The notes below the pieces were generated by a model. That model was not told the origin of the DNA. It searched no databases and was given only the letters and a program-made list of their open reading frames with translations. A stretch of 12,388 nt of DNA, taken from Bacteroidales bacterium UBA1064. GTDB taxonomy: Bacteria; Bacteroidota; Bacteroidia; Bacteroidales; Tenuifilaceae. The stretch is taken from NCBI GenBank assembly GCA_002316235.1, contig DCDD01000150.1, positions 1 to 12,388 on the forward strand. The letters run 5' to 3'. Of this stretch, positions 1-7,981 are shown one piece after another. How positions within the stretch are numbered: the stretch's first letter is position 1; each line of letters starts with the position of its first letter. The translations under genes were made by a program, and so were the position numbers.

Positions 1-725
1 TTGCTTATTAGTGTTGAAATGCTGACTATATTTTTGCTGGAGTCCCTTAAAAAAGTTCCAAAATGGGGACGAGTAAAAACAACCATTCCTTTTCCTTTCA
101 GCATTTCGTAAACTTTTTGTGGAAAAACAGCTTCCTGTTCATCCAGAAAAACATATCCTAGCCCCTTTGATTGCAGAGCCTTAGCAATGCTGTCTATATT
201 GGGAGTGGTAGGTCTATTGGAGCTTATAAATGAAACTTTTGGAAGCTGGTAGGCTACAAGCAGGGTTGTAAATTTAGGATTGGGTGTCCAATCCAGTATT
301 TGGCTGGTCCAGCTGTCATTGGGCTCTAAGTCTAAAGCTGTGGTAATTCCGTAGGGCAAATACCTCCTGGAGAAGTTGTTGCGGTAGTAGTTGGTTAAAA
401 CTTTCGGATAGCTGCTTTGCGGGTTTTTGCTACCCTCAATCACATTTTGAAGGCAAACATGGGTATCAATATTACCGGGTGTTACAAGCCGACCGTCGGC
501 ATCCACTACCTTTTTGGTTCTTACAGGTGTTTCGTAATCAACTATTCCGGCAATTGTGTCGGCATTTATCAGGATGGTTTTAAGTGCTGGAGATGCTTTG
601 CCCTCGGTAGTTTCAAAAATTATGGCATTTTCAACAATCAGGTCGTAGGGTTTTGGCTTATGGCAGCCAAAGGAAACTACCAGCAATGACACCGTTAACG
701 CGGAGTATATGTTTATCCTTTTCAT
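1..725 (-). CDS. Amidohydrolase-like lipoprotein, N-terminal 241 residues (runs off left edge)
   Basis: The minus-strand frame is open from the ATG at 725-723 to the window edge, giving 241 complete codons and no stop, so the gene is partial. Residues 1-21 form a lipoprotein signal: K2-R3, a hydrophobic stretch, then S-F-G-C with C21 as the likely lipidated cysteine, so the protein is probably membrane-anchored facing the periplasm or surface. Residues 27-62 (YDLIVENAIIFE, later ILINADTIAGI) resemble the small N-terminal beta domain of amidohydrolases, and residues 81-89 (VTPGNIDTH) match the start of the metal-dependent barrel. Y-G-I-T-T at 125-129 matches the usual G-[VI]-T-T strand. Oddity: the metal-binding HxH is H89-V90-C91, so the second histidine is a cysteine. 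It may be an altered-metal or inactive member. The substrate cannot be inferred because most of the barrel lies outside the window. The family assignment is fairly sure, the activity is not. Confidence 0.8.
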   Translation of the reverse strand, partial: MKRINIYSALTVSLLVVSFGCHKPKPYDLIVENAIIFETTEGKASPALKTILINADTIAGIVDYETPVRTKKVVDADGRLVTPGNIDTHVCLQNVIEGSKNPQSSYPKVLTNYYRNNFSRRYLPYGITTALDLEPNDSWTSQILDWTPNPKFTTLLVAYQLPKVSFISSNRPTTPNIDSIAKALQSKGLGYVFLDEQEAVFPQKVYEMLKGKGMVVFTRPHFGTFLRDSSKNIVSISTLIS

Positions 726-745
726 TCGGGTTGGTGTTGAAAATT

Positions 746-753
746 CAAAGGTA
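746..753 (-). promoter_or_regulatory. Candidate -7 promoter element for the amidohydrolase gene
   Basis: Read on the minus strand this is TACCTTTG, an exact match to the Bacteroidota -7 consensus TAnnTTTG. It ends 20 bases upstream of the ATG at 725, a reasonable short leader. I see no TTG at the expected -33 distance, so the call rests on the -7 element and its position only. Confidence 0.4.
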
Positions 754-948
754 CTACTTTTTAGGATTTTTTGGGTAGTCTTACCGATAAGTTTGGGTAG
801 AGTCTGATGATGGGTGGAGGTTTTCCATGGGTTGGTAATATCTGTTTATAAGCTTGTTACCGTTACCTTCTTATCTAAATCGGCAATTGTCGGGCTGTGA
901 ATGGAATTTTTGACCAAAAGTGCATGGTGGGCAGCTGAGCTGGATTTG
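754..948. other. Non-coding stretch between the amidohydrolase and Dcp genes
   Basis: Together with the flanking promoter and terminator this makes a gene-free gap of 304 bases. I see no plausible ORF with a protein-like translation, no tRNA-like fold and no strong repeat here. A weak imperfect inverted repeat (gtaatatc around 835 against gttac around 856) is too poor to call. Confidence 0.5.
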
Positions 949-987
949 AAAAAAAAATGGGCTGCAGCATTTAGCTACAGCCCATTT
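949..987 (-). terminator. Rho-independent terminator of the Dcp gene
   Basis: On the minus strand, 43 bases past the stop codon of the M3 peptidase, AAATGGGCTG (987-978) pairs perfectly with CAGCCCATTT (964-955) to give a 10-bp stem with a 13-base loop. The 3' arm runs into a run of nine T residues (957-949). This is a textbook intrinsic terminator and separates the Dcp transcript from the amidohydrolase gene downstream. Confidence 0.9.
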
Positions 988-1029
988 GACCCAAACAAAC
1001 CCTTAAATATGTAAAAGCACTCTGAAAGA

Positions 1030-3135
1030 CTATTTAAATCCTCTTTTTTTAAGAAGGGGTTCAACCGAGGGTTCTTTCCCTCTAAACTTAACATACTGAA
1101 TCATTCCCTCATCGTTTCCCCCTTCAGTTAATACGTGTTTGCGGAATCTAGTGGCCACTTCATGGTTAAAAATATCACCGGTTTCGGCAAAGGCGTTAAA
1201 TGCGTCTGTATCAAGAACAGCCGCCCAAAGGTAAACGTAGTAGCCGGCTGCATACCCACCTATGATGTGGTTGAAGTAGGTGGTGCGGTAGCGTGGGTAT
1301 ATCTCATCTAGCAGATGAATTCGCTTCATGGAGTTGTTTTCAAATTGCAGCACATCAACTTTCTGAGGTTCGGTTATGCTGTGCCAATCCAAGTCAAGCA
1401 CCGATGCAGCAATATACTCCACGGTTTCAAAACCCTGGTTAAAGGTCATGCTCTTTTTCAACCTGTTGATGAGGTCTTCGGGCATAGGGCTGCCATTCTG
1501 GTAATGCTTGGCGTAAACCTTAATAACGCGGGGCTCTCCGGCCCAGTTCTCCATCACTTGTGAGGGCAGCTCTACCATGTCGCGGGGTAGGCTTCCGGCA
1601 ATGCGGTCGTATGGGCCATCGGTAAATAAGCCGTGAAGGGCATGGCCAAACTCGTGGAACAGGGTAGTTACCTCATCCCATGTGAGGAGGGCTGGGGTGT
1701 TTCCAGTGGGAGGGGTAAAATTAGTAACCATGGTTACAATTGGGGTAATTCGTTTTCCGTTTTCGTAGGTTTGCTGTCGGAAACGGCCACACCATGCCCC
1801 TACTCTTTTGCCGGCTCGCGGGAAGTAGTCGAGGTAGAGCAGCCCAATATGTGCCCCGGTTTCGTTCTTTACTTCAAAAACCTCCACGTCGGGATGGTAG
1901 ATGGGAAGGTCTGTTCGGCGGGTAAATGTTATTCCATAGAGCTGATTGGCCACGTAGAACATGCCGTCGCGCACGTTTTCAAGCTTAAAGTATGGCTTTA
2001 GCTCCGATTCGTCAAGGTTGAACTTTTCTTTTTTCAGCTTTTCGGCATAGTACCACCAGTCCCAAGGAGCCAGTTTAAATGTACCGCCCTCCCGGTTGAT
2101 GATGGCCTGCATGTCATCCCTATCGCGGGTGGCCGCTATCAGTGCAGGTTCCATCACCTGGTTTAAAAAATCATAAACAGCTTCAGGTGTTTTGGCCATG
2201 TTGTTGCTGATACTGTAGTCGGCATAAGTTTTGTATCCCAACAGTTTGGCCTTTTCAGCCCGCAGATTTACGATTTGAAGCATAATGCTCTTATTATCAA
2301 ACTCATCGTTATTGTTGCACCTCATGGCGTACCCGGTGTAGAGTTTTTCCCTAAGGTTTCGATTTTTGGCGTACTGCAGGAAGGGTATCATGCTGGGTTT
2401 CTGAAGGGTGAATACCCATTTACCCTCTAATCCAAATTCCTTGGCGGTTATGGCTGCCGCATCAACAATGTCCTTTGGTAGGCCATCGAGATCGGCAGGA
2501 TTGTCGATTACCAGCTTAAAATTTTTATTGGTTTCGGCCAGCAGGTTTTCGCCAAAGTGGAGTCCCAGTTCTGAAAGCTGTTGGTTTATCTCCCTGAGCC
2601 TTGCCTTTGCTGCCTCATCGAGGTTGGCACCGTTGCGAACAAAATCGTTGTAGTATTTTTCAACCGTTCTTTTTTGGAGCGAATCCAGCTTTAGGCTATC
2701 CCTCTTCGTGTAAACCGCCTTTATCCGTTGGAATAACTTATCGTTAAGGTTGATATTGTCGCGATGGGCTGTTACCAGAGGTGAAATTACTCTTGCCACC
2801 TTTTGCATTTCGGGTGATGTGTTGGCGCTGTTAAGGCTGTAGAAAACGCTGCTTACCTTGGTTAGCAGTTCTCCCGACTTATCGAATGCAAGAATGGTAT
2901 TCTCAAAGTTGGGAGCTTGGGGATTGCTGGTTATGGCTTCAATCTCCTTTTTCTGCTCTTCAATTCCCCTTTCAAATGCCGGGGCATAGTGCTCAATTGC
3001 AATCAGGTTAAACGGTGGAACCTGAAATGGTGTGGAGTACACGCTGAAAAACGGGTTTGACGGCTCTTGCCCCTGTGCGGTTAGGGTTGCGAATAGCAGC
3101 ATGGCCGAGGCGATTAGTAGGTTGTTTTTGCTCAT
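1030..3135 (-). CDS. dcp: Secreted M3 family peptidyl-dipeptidase (Dcp-type)
   Basis: A 701-residue zinc metallopeptidase of the thimet oligopeptidase/Dcp family (M3), which removes C-terminal dipeptides from, or cleaves, short peptides. The zinc signature H494-E495-F496-G497-H498 is present, E495 being the general base. E522 in M-V-E-L-P-S-Q aligns with the third zinc ligand of thimet oligopeptidase (Glu in VEAPSQ). Near the C-terminus, GGYAAGYYVYLW is the substrate-binding Gly/Tyr loop of the family. Length is close to E. coli Dcp (about 680) plus a leader. Unlike cytosolic Dcp, the N-terminus is a signal peptide: K3 then a hydrophobic run, with likely cleavage near AQG/QE at 22/23, so the enzyme should be periplasmic or exported. 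It lies 99 bases downstream of the S9 peptidase gene on the same strand with no terminator between them, so co-transcription is plausible. It ends before a strong terminator. No frameshift or missing catalytic residue was seen. The dipeptidyl specificity is inferred from the family. Confidence 0.93.
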   Translation of the reverse strand: MSKNNLLIASAMLLFATLTAQGQEPSNPFFSVYSTPFQVPPFNLIAIEHYAPAFERGIEEQKKEIEAITSNPQAPNFENTILAFDKSGELLTKVSSVFYSLNSANTSPEMQKVARVISPLVTAHRDNINLNDKLFQRIKAVYTKRDSLKLDSLQKRTVEKYYNDFVRNGANLDEAAKARLREINQQLSELGLHFGENLLAETNKNFKLVIDNPADLDGLPKDIVDAAAITAKEFGLEGKWVFTLQKPSMIPFLQYAKNRNLREKLYTGYAMRCNNNDEFDNKSIMLQIVNLRAEKAKLLGYKTYADYSISNNMAKTPEAVYDFLNQVMEPALIAATRDRDDMQAIINREGGTFKLAPWDWWYYAEKLKKEKFNLDESELKPYFKLENVRDGMFYVANQLYGITFTRRTDLPIYHPDVEVFEVKNETGAHIGLLYLDYFPRAGKRVGAWCGRFRQQTYENGKRITPIVTMVTNFTPPTGNTPALLTWDEVTTLFHEFGHALHGLFTDGPYDRIAGSLPRDMVELPSQVMENWAGEPRVIKVYAKHYQNGSPMPEDLINRLKKSMTFNQGFETVEYIAASVLDLDWHSITEPQKVDVLQFENNSMKRIHLLDEIYPRYRTTYFNHIIGGYAAGYYVYLWAAVLDTDAFNAFAETGDIFNHEVATRFRKHVLTEGGNDEGMIQYVKFRGKEPSVEPLLKKRGFK

Positions 3136-3234
3136 TTCTGTTAAAATTAAAATTATAATTTTTTTTACTAGGATGTTTTCCTTTTGTCAGTAGTTTAAAC
3201 ATGAAAAGGGATGGCTAAACCTTAAGGCTTGGCT

Positions 3235-5736
3235 TTACCGTTTTTCCATCTCGTTGTTCATGGGCGTTATATCCACGCTGGTTGAGTAGTCTCCAATGAG
3301 GTACTTGCTGAAGTAGTCGCCCATTAGCCAGAAGTAGTACTCGGTCATATCGCCGTAGCCATGCCTTTGGCCGGGAAACATGAATAAGTCGAAACGCTTG
3401 TTTGCCTTAATCAGCGCATTGGCCAGCCTGATGGTGTTACCCGGATGCACGTTGTTGTCAGTTTCTCCGGTGGTAAGCAGCAGGTGTCCCTTCAGGTTCT
3501 TCGCAATTTCCGAATTCTTGTCAATGCTGTACTCAAATGACACTTTTCCGCTTGTATCGGTTATTTCCTTAACCCCGTGGTGTTTCTCGCTCCACCAGCG
3601 GTTATAAATGTTGTTTTCGTGGTTGCCCGCATTGGACACCCCAACCTTGAAGAAATCGGGGTAGGTAAGGAGGGCAGCGGCGGTCATGAAGCCTCCTCCC
3701 GAATGGCCATGTATTCCCACCCGGTTAATATCAATGTAGTTGTGGCGGTAGGCTAGCTGCTCGGCAGCAGCCTTTTTATCGGCAAGCCCGTAGTTACGAA
3801 GGTTGCCATAGCCATAGTTGTGGTACCACTTGGAGCGTGCAGGATGGCCGCCCCTGTTACCAACCGTAATCACTATAAACCCAAACTGCGCCAACCTGTC
3901 GGTTCTGTCTAGGCGAGCAGAAAACGATTTGTTAACCGATTCGGTTTGCGGTCCCGGGTAAACATACTCAATCAGCGGGTAGAGCTTGGTGGAGTCAAAA
4001 TCAAATGGTTTGTACATCACCCCGAACAGGTCGGTAATGCCATCGGCAGCCTTTACCTTGAATATTTCGGGGAATTTGTACCCAGCCTGGAAGAGTAAGC
4101 TTAAATCGGCTTTTTCCAGTGCAAGCAGCTCGTTGCCCTGGGCATCGAGTAGCCTGGTTTCGGGATTGGTGTTGACCCGGGAGTAGTTGTCAACAAAATA
4201 GCGATTGCCATCATCCATGCTGATGTAGTGGTCAAAATTTCCTGGGTTGATGAGCTTCATTCCGTTCCCGTCAAGCCCAACTCTGTACAGGTGCAGGTAG
4301 TAGGGGTCTTCGTTGGGTTCGCAACCGTTGGCTGTGAAAAACAACGTTTTGGTGGTTTCATCGTAACCCACCAAATTCTCGCAGTGGAAGGGTCCGGAGG
4401 TAATCTGTCGGATGAATTTGCCGTTGTTGTCGTAGAGGTAGAAGTGCCCCCATCCGTCGCGCTCCGACCAGTGAATAATTTCCTTCTCGTTGTTAATCAG
4501 GCTTATACCATTAAAATCTATATAGGTGTTGAGCCTCTCCTCGATTACAACATTTACCTTGCCGGTTTTGGTGTCAACGAAGCAAACGTCAACGCGCTTT
4601 AGGTCCCTTGATGTGCGAACAAAGTAGAGCCTATCATTATACTTCGACAGCCACCTGGTGGCAACATAGTCGTCGTCGCGTTCGTTAGCCTTTACCCGGG
4701 CATTCAGAATCATTAAATCCTGATCCTTAAATGCGGCAACATCGGGTTTGATGATGGTGTCCTGAGCCAAATTGAATATCAACAGCTCATCCTTTGGTGC
4801 TTCTTTCTCACCTGGCATGTGGTACTTGTAGGTTTCCAGCGTGGGCCGTGGCGACGATAGCGTTTTAACCAGCCATAGCTCCTTTACATTTCGCATGTCG
4901 GTTCTGGTCATGGCAAACAGCTTGGAATCGAACGACCATGTAATGTAGGTGGGCTTGCGCTTATCCTTATTTTTCTCCTCGTCCACGTTGTCCTCGTTTT
5001 CCCTGGTATAGCCGTAGCTGTAGTACTTTTCGCCATCGGTGGTAAGCTGGTGCTCTATAATGGTGGAGTCGTCCTCGTTCTTTTTTGCCTTCTCATAGTT
5101 CTCCTTATCCATCCAGTATAGGTTGTGATGTCTGCTGAACACCACCATCTCACCGTTGGGCGAAATATTAGCCCACTCCGGATTCTCCTTGGGTTTTTTG
5201 TAGTCCTCTAATAGCATTAGCTTTCGGGTAGCCAGGTCATACTCAAAGTAGTATGTCTTCTTATCGGGCTTTGCTTTGGCTTTACCCTCCTTTTTCTTAA
5301 CCATGTCATTCTCCTCATCCTCATCCGATTTGTCCTCATCCACCAGCGTGCTTTTCACCTCAAACTGGATAGCTGTTTCATTCTTGATAAACTTAATTTT
5401 CTGTATTGGAAGATGTTGGGCATCAAATGGTTCCTTAGTCAGCAGCGAGAGCTGTGCGGCCATGTTGTTGTTATCAAAGAGAAAACCCTTGCTACGTTTT
5501 GCCGGGTCAACAATAATGTACGATTTTCCGCTTGGCGTTTCGTAGCTGTACCAAAAGCGTGTGCTGTTCTTCAGCCAGTGTGGCTGAACAGTTGTGCTGA
5601 AAACCATTTTCTCTACTTTTTTTGGCGAGAAGCGGGCGGGTAGCTCGTAGTTGGCCTTTTCTTTTGGGATATTTTGCCCAAAAATTATGGTGTTGACAAG
5701 CACCATCAATGATACGGTAAGCAGGTTTCTTTTCAT
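3235..5736 (-). CDS. Secreted S9 family serine peptidase (DPP-IV/prolyl oligopeptidase-like)
   Basis: An 833-residue exported serine peptidase with an N-terminal beta-propeller and C-terminal alpha/beta-hydrolase domain. The triad is visible: S679 in G-H-S-G-G-G, D760 in G-E-T-D-N-N-V-H-P and H792 in Q-R-H-G-Y-G. Its spacing (81 and 32 residues) is close to human DPP-IV (78 and 32). The start is taken at the ATG at 5736 because MKRNLLTVSLMVLVNTIIFGQ begins a signal peptide there; an in-frame ATG at 5778 would put 14 polar residues before it. Residues 132-160 form a charged insert, first Asp/Glu-rich then Lys-rich, probably a loop in the propeller. The DPP-IV double-Glu motif (DWVYEEE) that anchors a free N-terminus is not conserved; the matching region near 246-249 reads E-N-E-D, so dipeptidyl-aminopeptidase specificity is not assured. 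The protein probably acts in the periplasm with the neighbouring M3 and M14 enzymes. Confidence 0.9.
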   Translation of the reverse strand: MKRNLLTVSLMVLVNTIIFGQNIPKEKANYELPARFSPKKVEKMVFSTTVQPHWLKNSTRFWYSYETPSGKSYIIVDPAKRSKGFLFDNNNMAAQLSLLTKEPFDAQHLPIQKIKFIKNETAIQFEVKSTLVDEDKSDEDEENDMVKKKEGKAKAKPDKKTYYFEYDLATRKLMLLEDYKKPKENPEWANISPNGEMVVFSRHHNLYWMDKENYEKAKKNEDDSTIIEHQLTTDGEKYYSYGYTRENEDNVDEEKNKDKRKPTYITWSFDSKLFAMTRTDMRNVKELWLVKTLSSPRPTLETYKYHMPGEKEAPKDELLIFNLAQDTIIKPDVAAFKDQDLMILNARVKANERDDDYVATRWLSKYNDRLYFVRTSRDLKRVDVCFVDTKTGKVNVVIEERLNTYIDFNGISLINNEKEIIHWSERDGWGHFYLYDNNGKFIRQITSGPFHCENLVGYDETTKTLFFTANGCEPNEDPYYLHLYRVGLDGNGMKLINPGNFDHYISMDDGNRYFVDNYSRVNTNPETRLLDAQGNELLALEKADLSLLFQAGYKFPEIFKVKAADGITDLFGVMYKPFDFDSTKLYPLIEYVYPGPQTESVNKSFSARLDRTDRLAQFGFIVITVGNRGGHPARSKWYHNYGYGNLRNYGLADKKAAAEQLAYRHNYIDINRVGIHGHSGGGFMTAAALLTYPDFFKVGVSNAGNHENNIYNRWWSEKHHGVKEITDTSGKVSFEYSIDKNSEIAKNLKGHLLLTTGETDNNVHPGNTIRLANALIKANKRFDLFMFPGQRHGYGDMTEYYFWLMGDYFSKYLIGDYSTSVDITPMNNEMEKR

Positions 5737-5781
5737 GGCATTTTCCGGAATAATTTTATATTTTGATAAAGTTCTCATTAC

Positions 5782-5802
5782 ATGGTTTAGCTGTTAAACC
5801 AT
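5782..5802. repeat. Inverted repeat upstream of the S9 peptidase gene
   Basis: ATGGTTTA (5782-5789) and TAAACCAT (5795-5802) form a perfect 8-bp inverted repeat around a 5-base spacer. It lies 45 bases upstream of the chosen S9 start, in the divergent region shared with the M14 gene. No T-run follows on either strand, so it is not an intrinsic terminator. It could be an operator or a leader hairpin. The function is unknown. Confidence 0.5.
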
Positions 5803-5990
5803 TAAAAAGGCAAACGGTCAAAAGCCGTGTTCCTGTGTTTAAAAACCGGGTAACCAAAGGGATGCAGTTTCAAAACATGTAAACTCACCTGCTACATTTT
5901 TAAATGCTTGGATGGAATGATTTTTAAATATCTCAAAATTCATTAAAGTTTATTTTTTCTGGACATAGCTAACAATAATATTAGGAACTG

Positions 5991-7601
5991 ATGAAAAGGT
6001 TACTTTGCATTTTTATACTAGCCGCTCTGCCAGCTGTGGCTTACCTACAACCACCGCTACTAACTGTTGCCGAGAGCAGCAACTTTACCTCAACTTCTAC
6101 CCACAGCGAGGTGATGGCATATGTTGAAAGGCTGCAGAAAACGTCCAAATTTTTACGGGTGGAAAAAATTGCCACAACAACCGAGGGTAAGGACCTGCCG
6201 CTGCTAGTAATTGGAAACCCTGTGCCGAAAGATCCTAAGGATTTGCATGGCCGTTTGGTGGTGTACATTCAGGCCAACATTCACGCTGGAGAGGTTGAAG
6301 GCAAGGAAGCCTCGCTGATGTTTGCCCGCGACCTGGTTGCCAAGCGCGACCCGGAGCTGCTGAAACATTTAGTGGTGCTAATTTGTCCGGATTTGAATGC
6401 CGATGGTAACGACCGAATAAGCAAGTTGAACAGAACGTACCAGAATGGGCCTGCTAACGGGGTAGGCGAGAGGCAGAACGGTCAATGGCTCGACCTGAAT
6501 CGTGATGCTATGAAGCTGGAATCGCCCGAAATGAGGGGAGTTGTAGCCAACGTGCTTAACCGCTGGGATCCGGCTATCATTGTGGACTGCCACACCACCA
6601 ATGGCTCCTATCACCAGGAACCTGTTACTTTTACATGGATGATGAATCCCAACGGCGATAGGGAGCTTATTCGCTACATGCGCGATAGGATGATGCCCTG
6701 GGTATCGCAAACCCTAAGTGGCAAGTACGGCACGCTGAACTGCTTCTACGGTGAGTTCATTAACCAGCAAAACTACGAGGAAGGTTGGATTTCTTATGCC
6801 TCTGAACCCCGCTACTTCTCCAACTACGTTGGAATAAGGAATCGCCTGGGAATACTTAACGAGAATTATGTTTATGCCGGTTATCGGGAGCGCGTGCTGG
6901 GGTGCTACAACCTGATTGCCTCCATAACCGATTATGCTCTGGCATACCAAACGGAAATCATGCAAATGCTGGCAAGGGCCGACAGCATATCGCTTGCTAT
7001 TGGCTCACAAGCGGCCAGCAGCGATTCGTTTGCAGTGAAGTACTCGGGCACCCCCACGCCCCAGAAGATCACCATTCTCACCTACGAGGCAGAGGCATAC
7101 ACCGATGAGCATGGCAGGGAACGATTCCGAAAAACCGACACCAAGCGCACGGTTACCGTGCCCTACATTGCCGATTACATTCCGGTTAAAAGTATTGCCT
7201 ACCCCTACGCCTACATCCTGCCTGTGCCGGACCCGAATGTTCTTCAGCTTATCCGGCAGCATGGTGTTGAATTTCAAATGCTTACCGATAGTGTTACGTT
7301 GACGGTTGAGCAATTTGCTATTGACTCCATTGCTCCCGACAGGCGGTTGAATCAGGGGCATTACTGCAACACCATCAATGGCAGCTATCAAAAGGTGAGC
7401 CGCCGTTTTAACAAGGGCGATATGGTGGTAAAAACTTCGCAAAAGCTAGGTCGGTTGGCTGCCTACCTGCTCGAACCCCAGTCGGACGACGGATTGGTTT
7501 ACTGGAATTTTTGGGACAGGTACCTGGTTCCCCAGTGGGGTAGCTACTTTTTCCCGGTGCCGGTGTACCGCTTAACCAGTCCTTCTTATTTACCCCTTTA
7601 G
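5991..7601 (+). CDS. Secreted M14 family zinc carboxypeptidase-like metallopeptidase
   Basis: A 536-residue exported M14 metallopeptidase. Residues 1-17 form a signal peptide with a good A-V-A cleavage site before Y18. The catalytic domain shows the family signature: zinc ligands H98 and E101 in H-A-G-E, followed by H201 in D-C-H-T-T-N. N170-R171 in L-D-L-N-R-D corresponds to the Asn-Arg pair that binds the substrate carboxylate, and E291 in I-L-N-E-N matches the catalytic Glu before the usual RV..TY helix. Residues from about 330 to the end form a C-terminal region that I do not recognise. Classic M14 enzymes remove single C-terminal residues, but the substrate here is not predictable from sequence. 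The gene is transcribed divergently from the S9 peptidase. AGGA four bases before the ATG is a weak Shine-Dalgarno. No active-site residue is missing. Confidence 0.9.
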   Translation: MKRLLCIFILAALPAVAYLQPPLLTVAESSNFTSTSTHSEVMAYVERLQKTSKFLRVEKIATTTEGKDLPLLVIGNPVPKDPKDLHGRLVVYIQANIHAGEVEGKEASLMFARDLVAKRDPELLKHLVVLICPDLNADGNDRISKLNRTYQNGPANGVGERQNGQWLDLNRDAMKLESPEMRGVVANVLNRWDPAIIVDCHTTNGSYHQEPVTFTWMMNPNGDRELIRYMRDRMMPWVSQTLSGKYGTLNCFYGEFINQQNYEEGWISYASEPRYFSNYVGIRNRLGILNENYVYAGYRERVLGCYNLIASITDYALAYQTEIMQMLARADSISLAIGSQAASSDSFAVKYSGTPTPQKITILTYEAEAYTDEHGRERFRKTDTKRTVTVPYIADYIPVKSIAYPYAYILPVPDPNVLQLIRQHGVEFQMLTDSVTLTVEQFAIDSIAPDRRLNQGHYCNTINGSYQKVSRRFNKGDMVVKTSQKLGRLAAYLLEPQSDDGLVYWNFWDRYLVPQWGSYFFPVPVYRLTSPSYLPL

Positions 7602-7632
7602 GGTGCTAGATAAATTTTTTGCTTAACCAGTC
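7570..7632. repeat. 12-base direct repeat flanking the M14 stop codon
   Basis: gcttaaccagtc occurs at 7570-7581, inside the last codons of the M14 gene, and again at 7621-7632, just past its stop. The copies are exact over 12 bases and lie 51 bases apart. It may be the trace of a small duplication or of an insertion/deletion event at the edge of the AT-rich region that follows. The significance is uncertain. Confidence 0.55.
7588..7620 (+). terminator. Possible terminator of the M14 gene
   Basis: ATTTACCC (7588-7595) can pair with GGG at 7601-7603 and, past a bulge, with TAAAT at 7611-7615, followed by six T residues (7615-7620). The stem is short, bulged and overlaps the stop codon, so it is a weak candidate. 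It is the only one I see in the convergent gap. Confidence 0.3.
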
Positions 7633-7735
7633 TTTTGGGTATTTACGAAGGTACAGAATTTGAAAACCTTAAGCCGAATATGGCATTCAAGTTTCCTAAT
7701 ATCATAAGTGTTGAATTATGCTTATCAGTTGGGCA

Positions 7736-7978
7736 TTAGCAAGCACTTTGGTTATTGGGTTGTTGTTTTTTGTTCCCTTCAGCATATTCCAAAATGTCAC
7801 CGGGCTGGCATTCCAGCACTTTACAAATTGCCTCCAATGTGCTAAATCTTATTGCCTTGGCTTTCCCTGTCTTTAATATGGAAAGGTTTGATAACGTTAA
7901 ACCAACTTTTTCCGAGAGTTCGTTTAGAGACATTTTTCTCTTTGCCATCATTACATCTAGGTTTACAATTATGGGCAT
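7736..7978 (-). CDS. Small XRE/Cro-type transcriptional regulator (YozG-like)
   Basis: An 80-residue DNA-binding protein that is almost entirely one helix-turn-helix domain. Residues 13-64 carry it: K15-M-S-L-N-E-L-S-E-K-V-G begins the first helices, T28-L-S-N-L-S-I-L-K is the recognition helix, and F45-S-T-L-E-A-I-C-K-V-L with P59-G-D-I-L closes the domain. The opening M-P-I-I-V-N-L-D-V-M is typical of the short XRE proteins paired with DUF2975 membrane proteins, as with yozG and yoaS in Bacillus subtilis. The gene starts 3 bases after the stop of the DUF2975 gene on the same strand, so translation is probably coupled. The C-terminal tail (66-80) is polar, Lys/Asn/Gln-rich and probably disordered. 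It probably controls its own operon or is modulated by its membrane partner; no operator was identified. Confidence 0.9.
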   Translation of the reverse strand: MPIIVNLDVMMAKRKMSLNELSEKVGLTLSNLSILKTGKAKAIRFSTLEAICKVLECQPGDILEYAEGNKKQQPNNQSAC

Positions 7979-7981
7979 AGC

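Noticed and set aside
417..689. 90-codon plus-strand ORF
   Set aside because: It lies antisense to the amidohydrolase-like gene, whose minus-strand translation is clearly protein-like with a lipoprotein signal and family motifs; the plus-strand translation has neither.
3136..3234. Palindrome aaaccttaaggctt as a terminator between the S9 and Dcp genes
   Set aside because: It has no loop, relies on a G-T pair and has no following T-run, so the two genes may still be co-transcribed.
5737..5778. Extra 14 codons at the start of the S9 peptidase
   Set aside because: They would place polar and charged residues in front of a normal signal peptide. The internal ATG at 5736 gives a standard export signal.
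7686..7717. Inverted repeat attcaa/ttgaat downstream of the XRE gene
   Set aside because: Only six bases pair across a 20-base gap and no T-run follows, so it does not make a credible terminator or operator.
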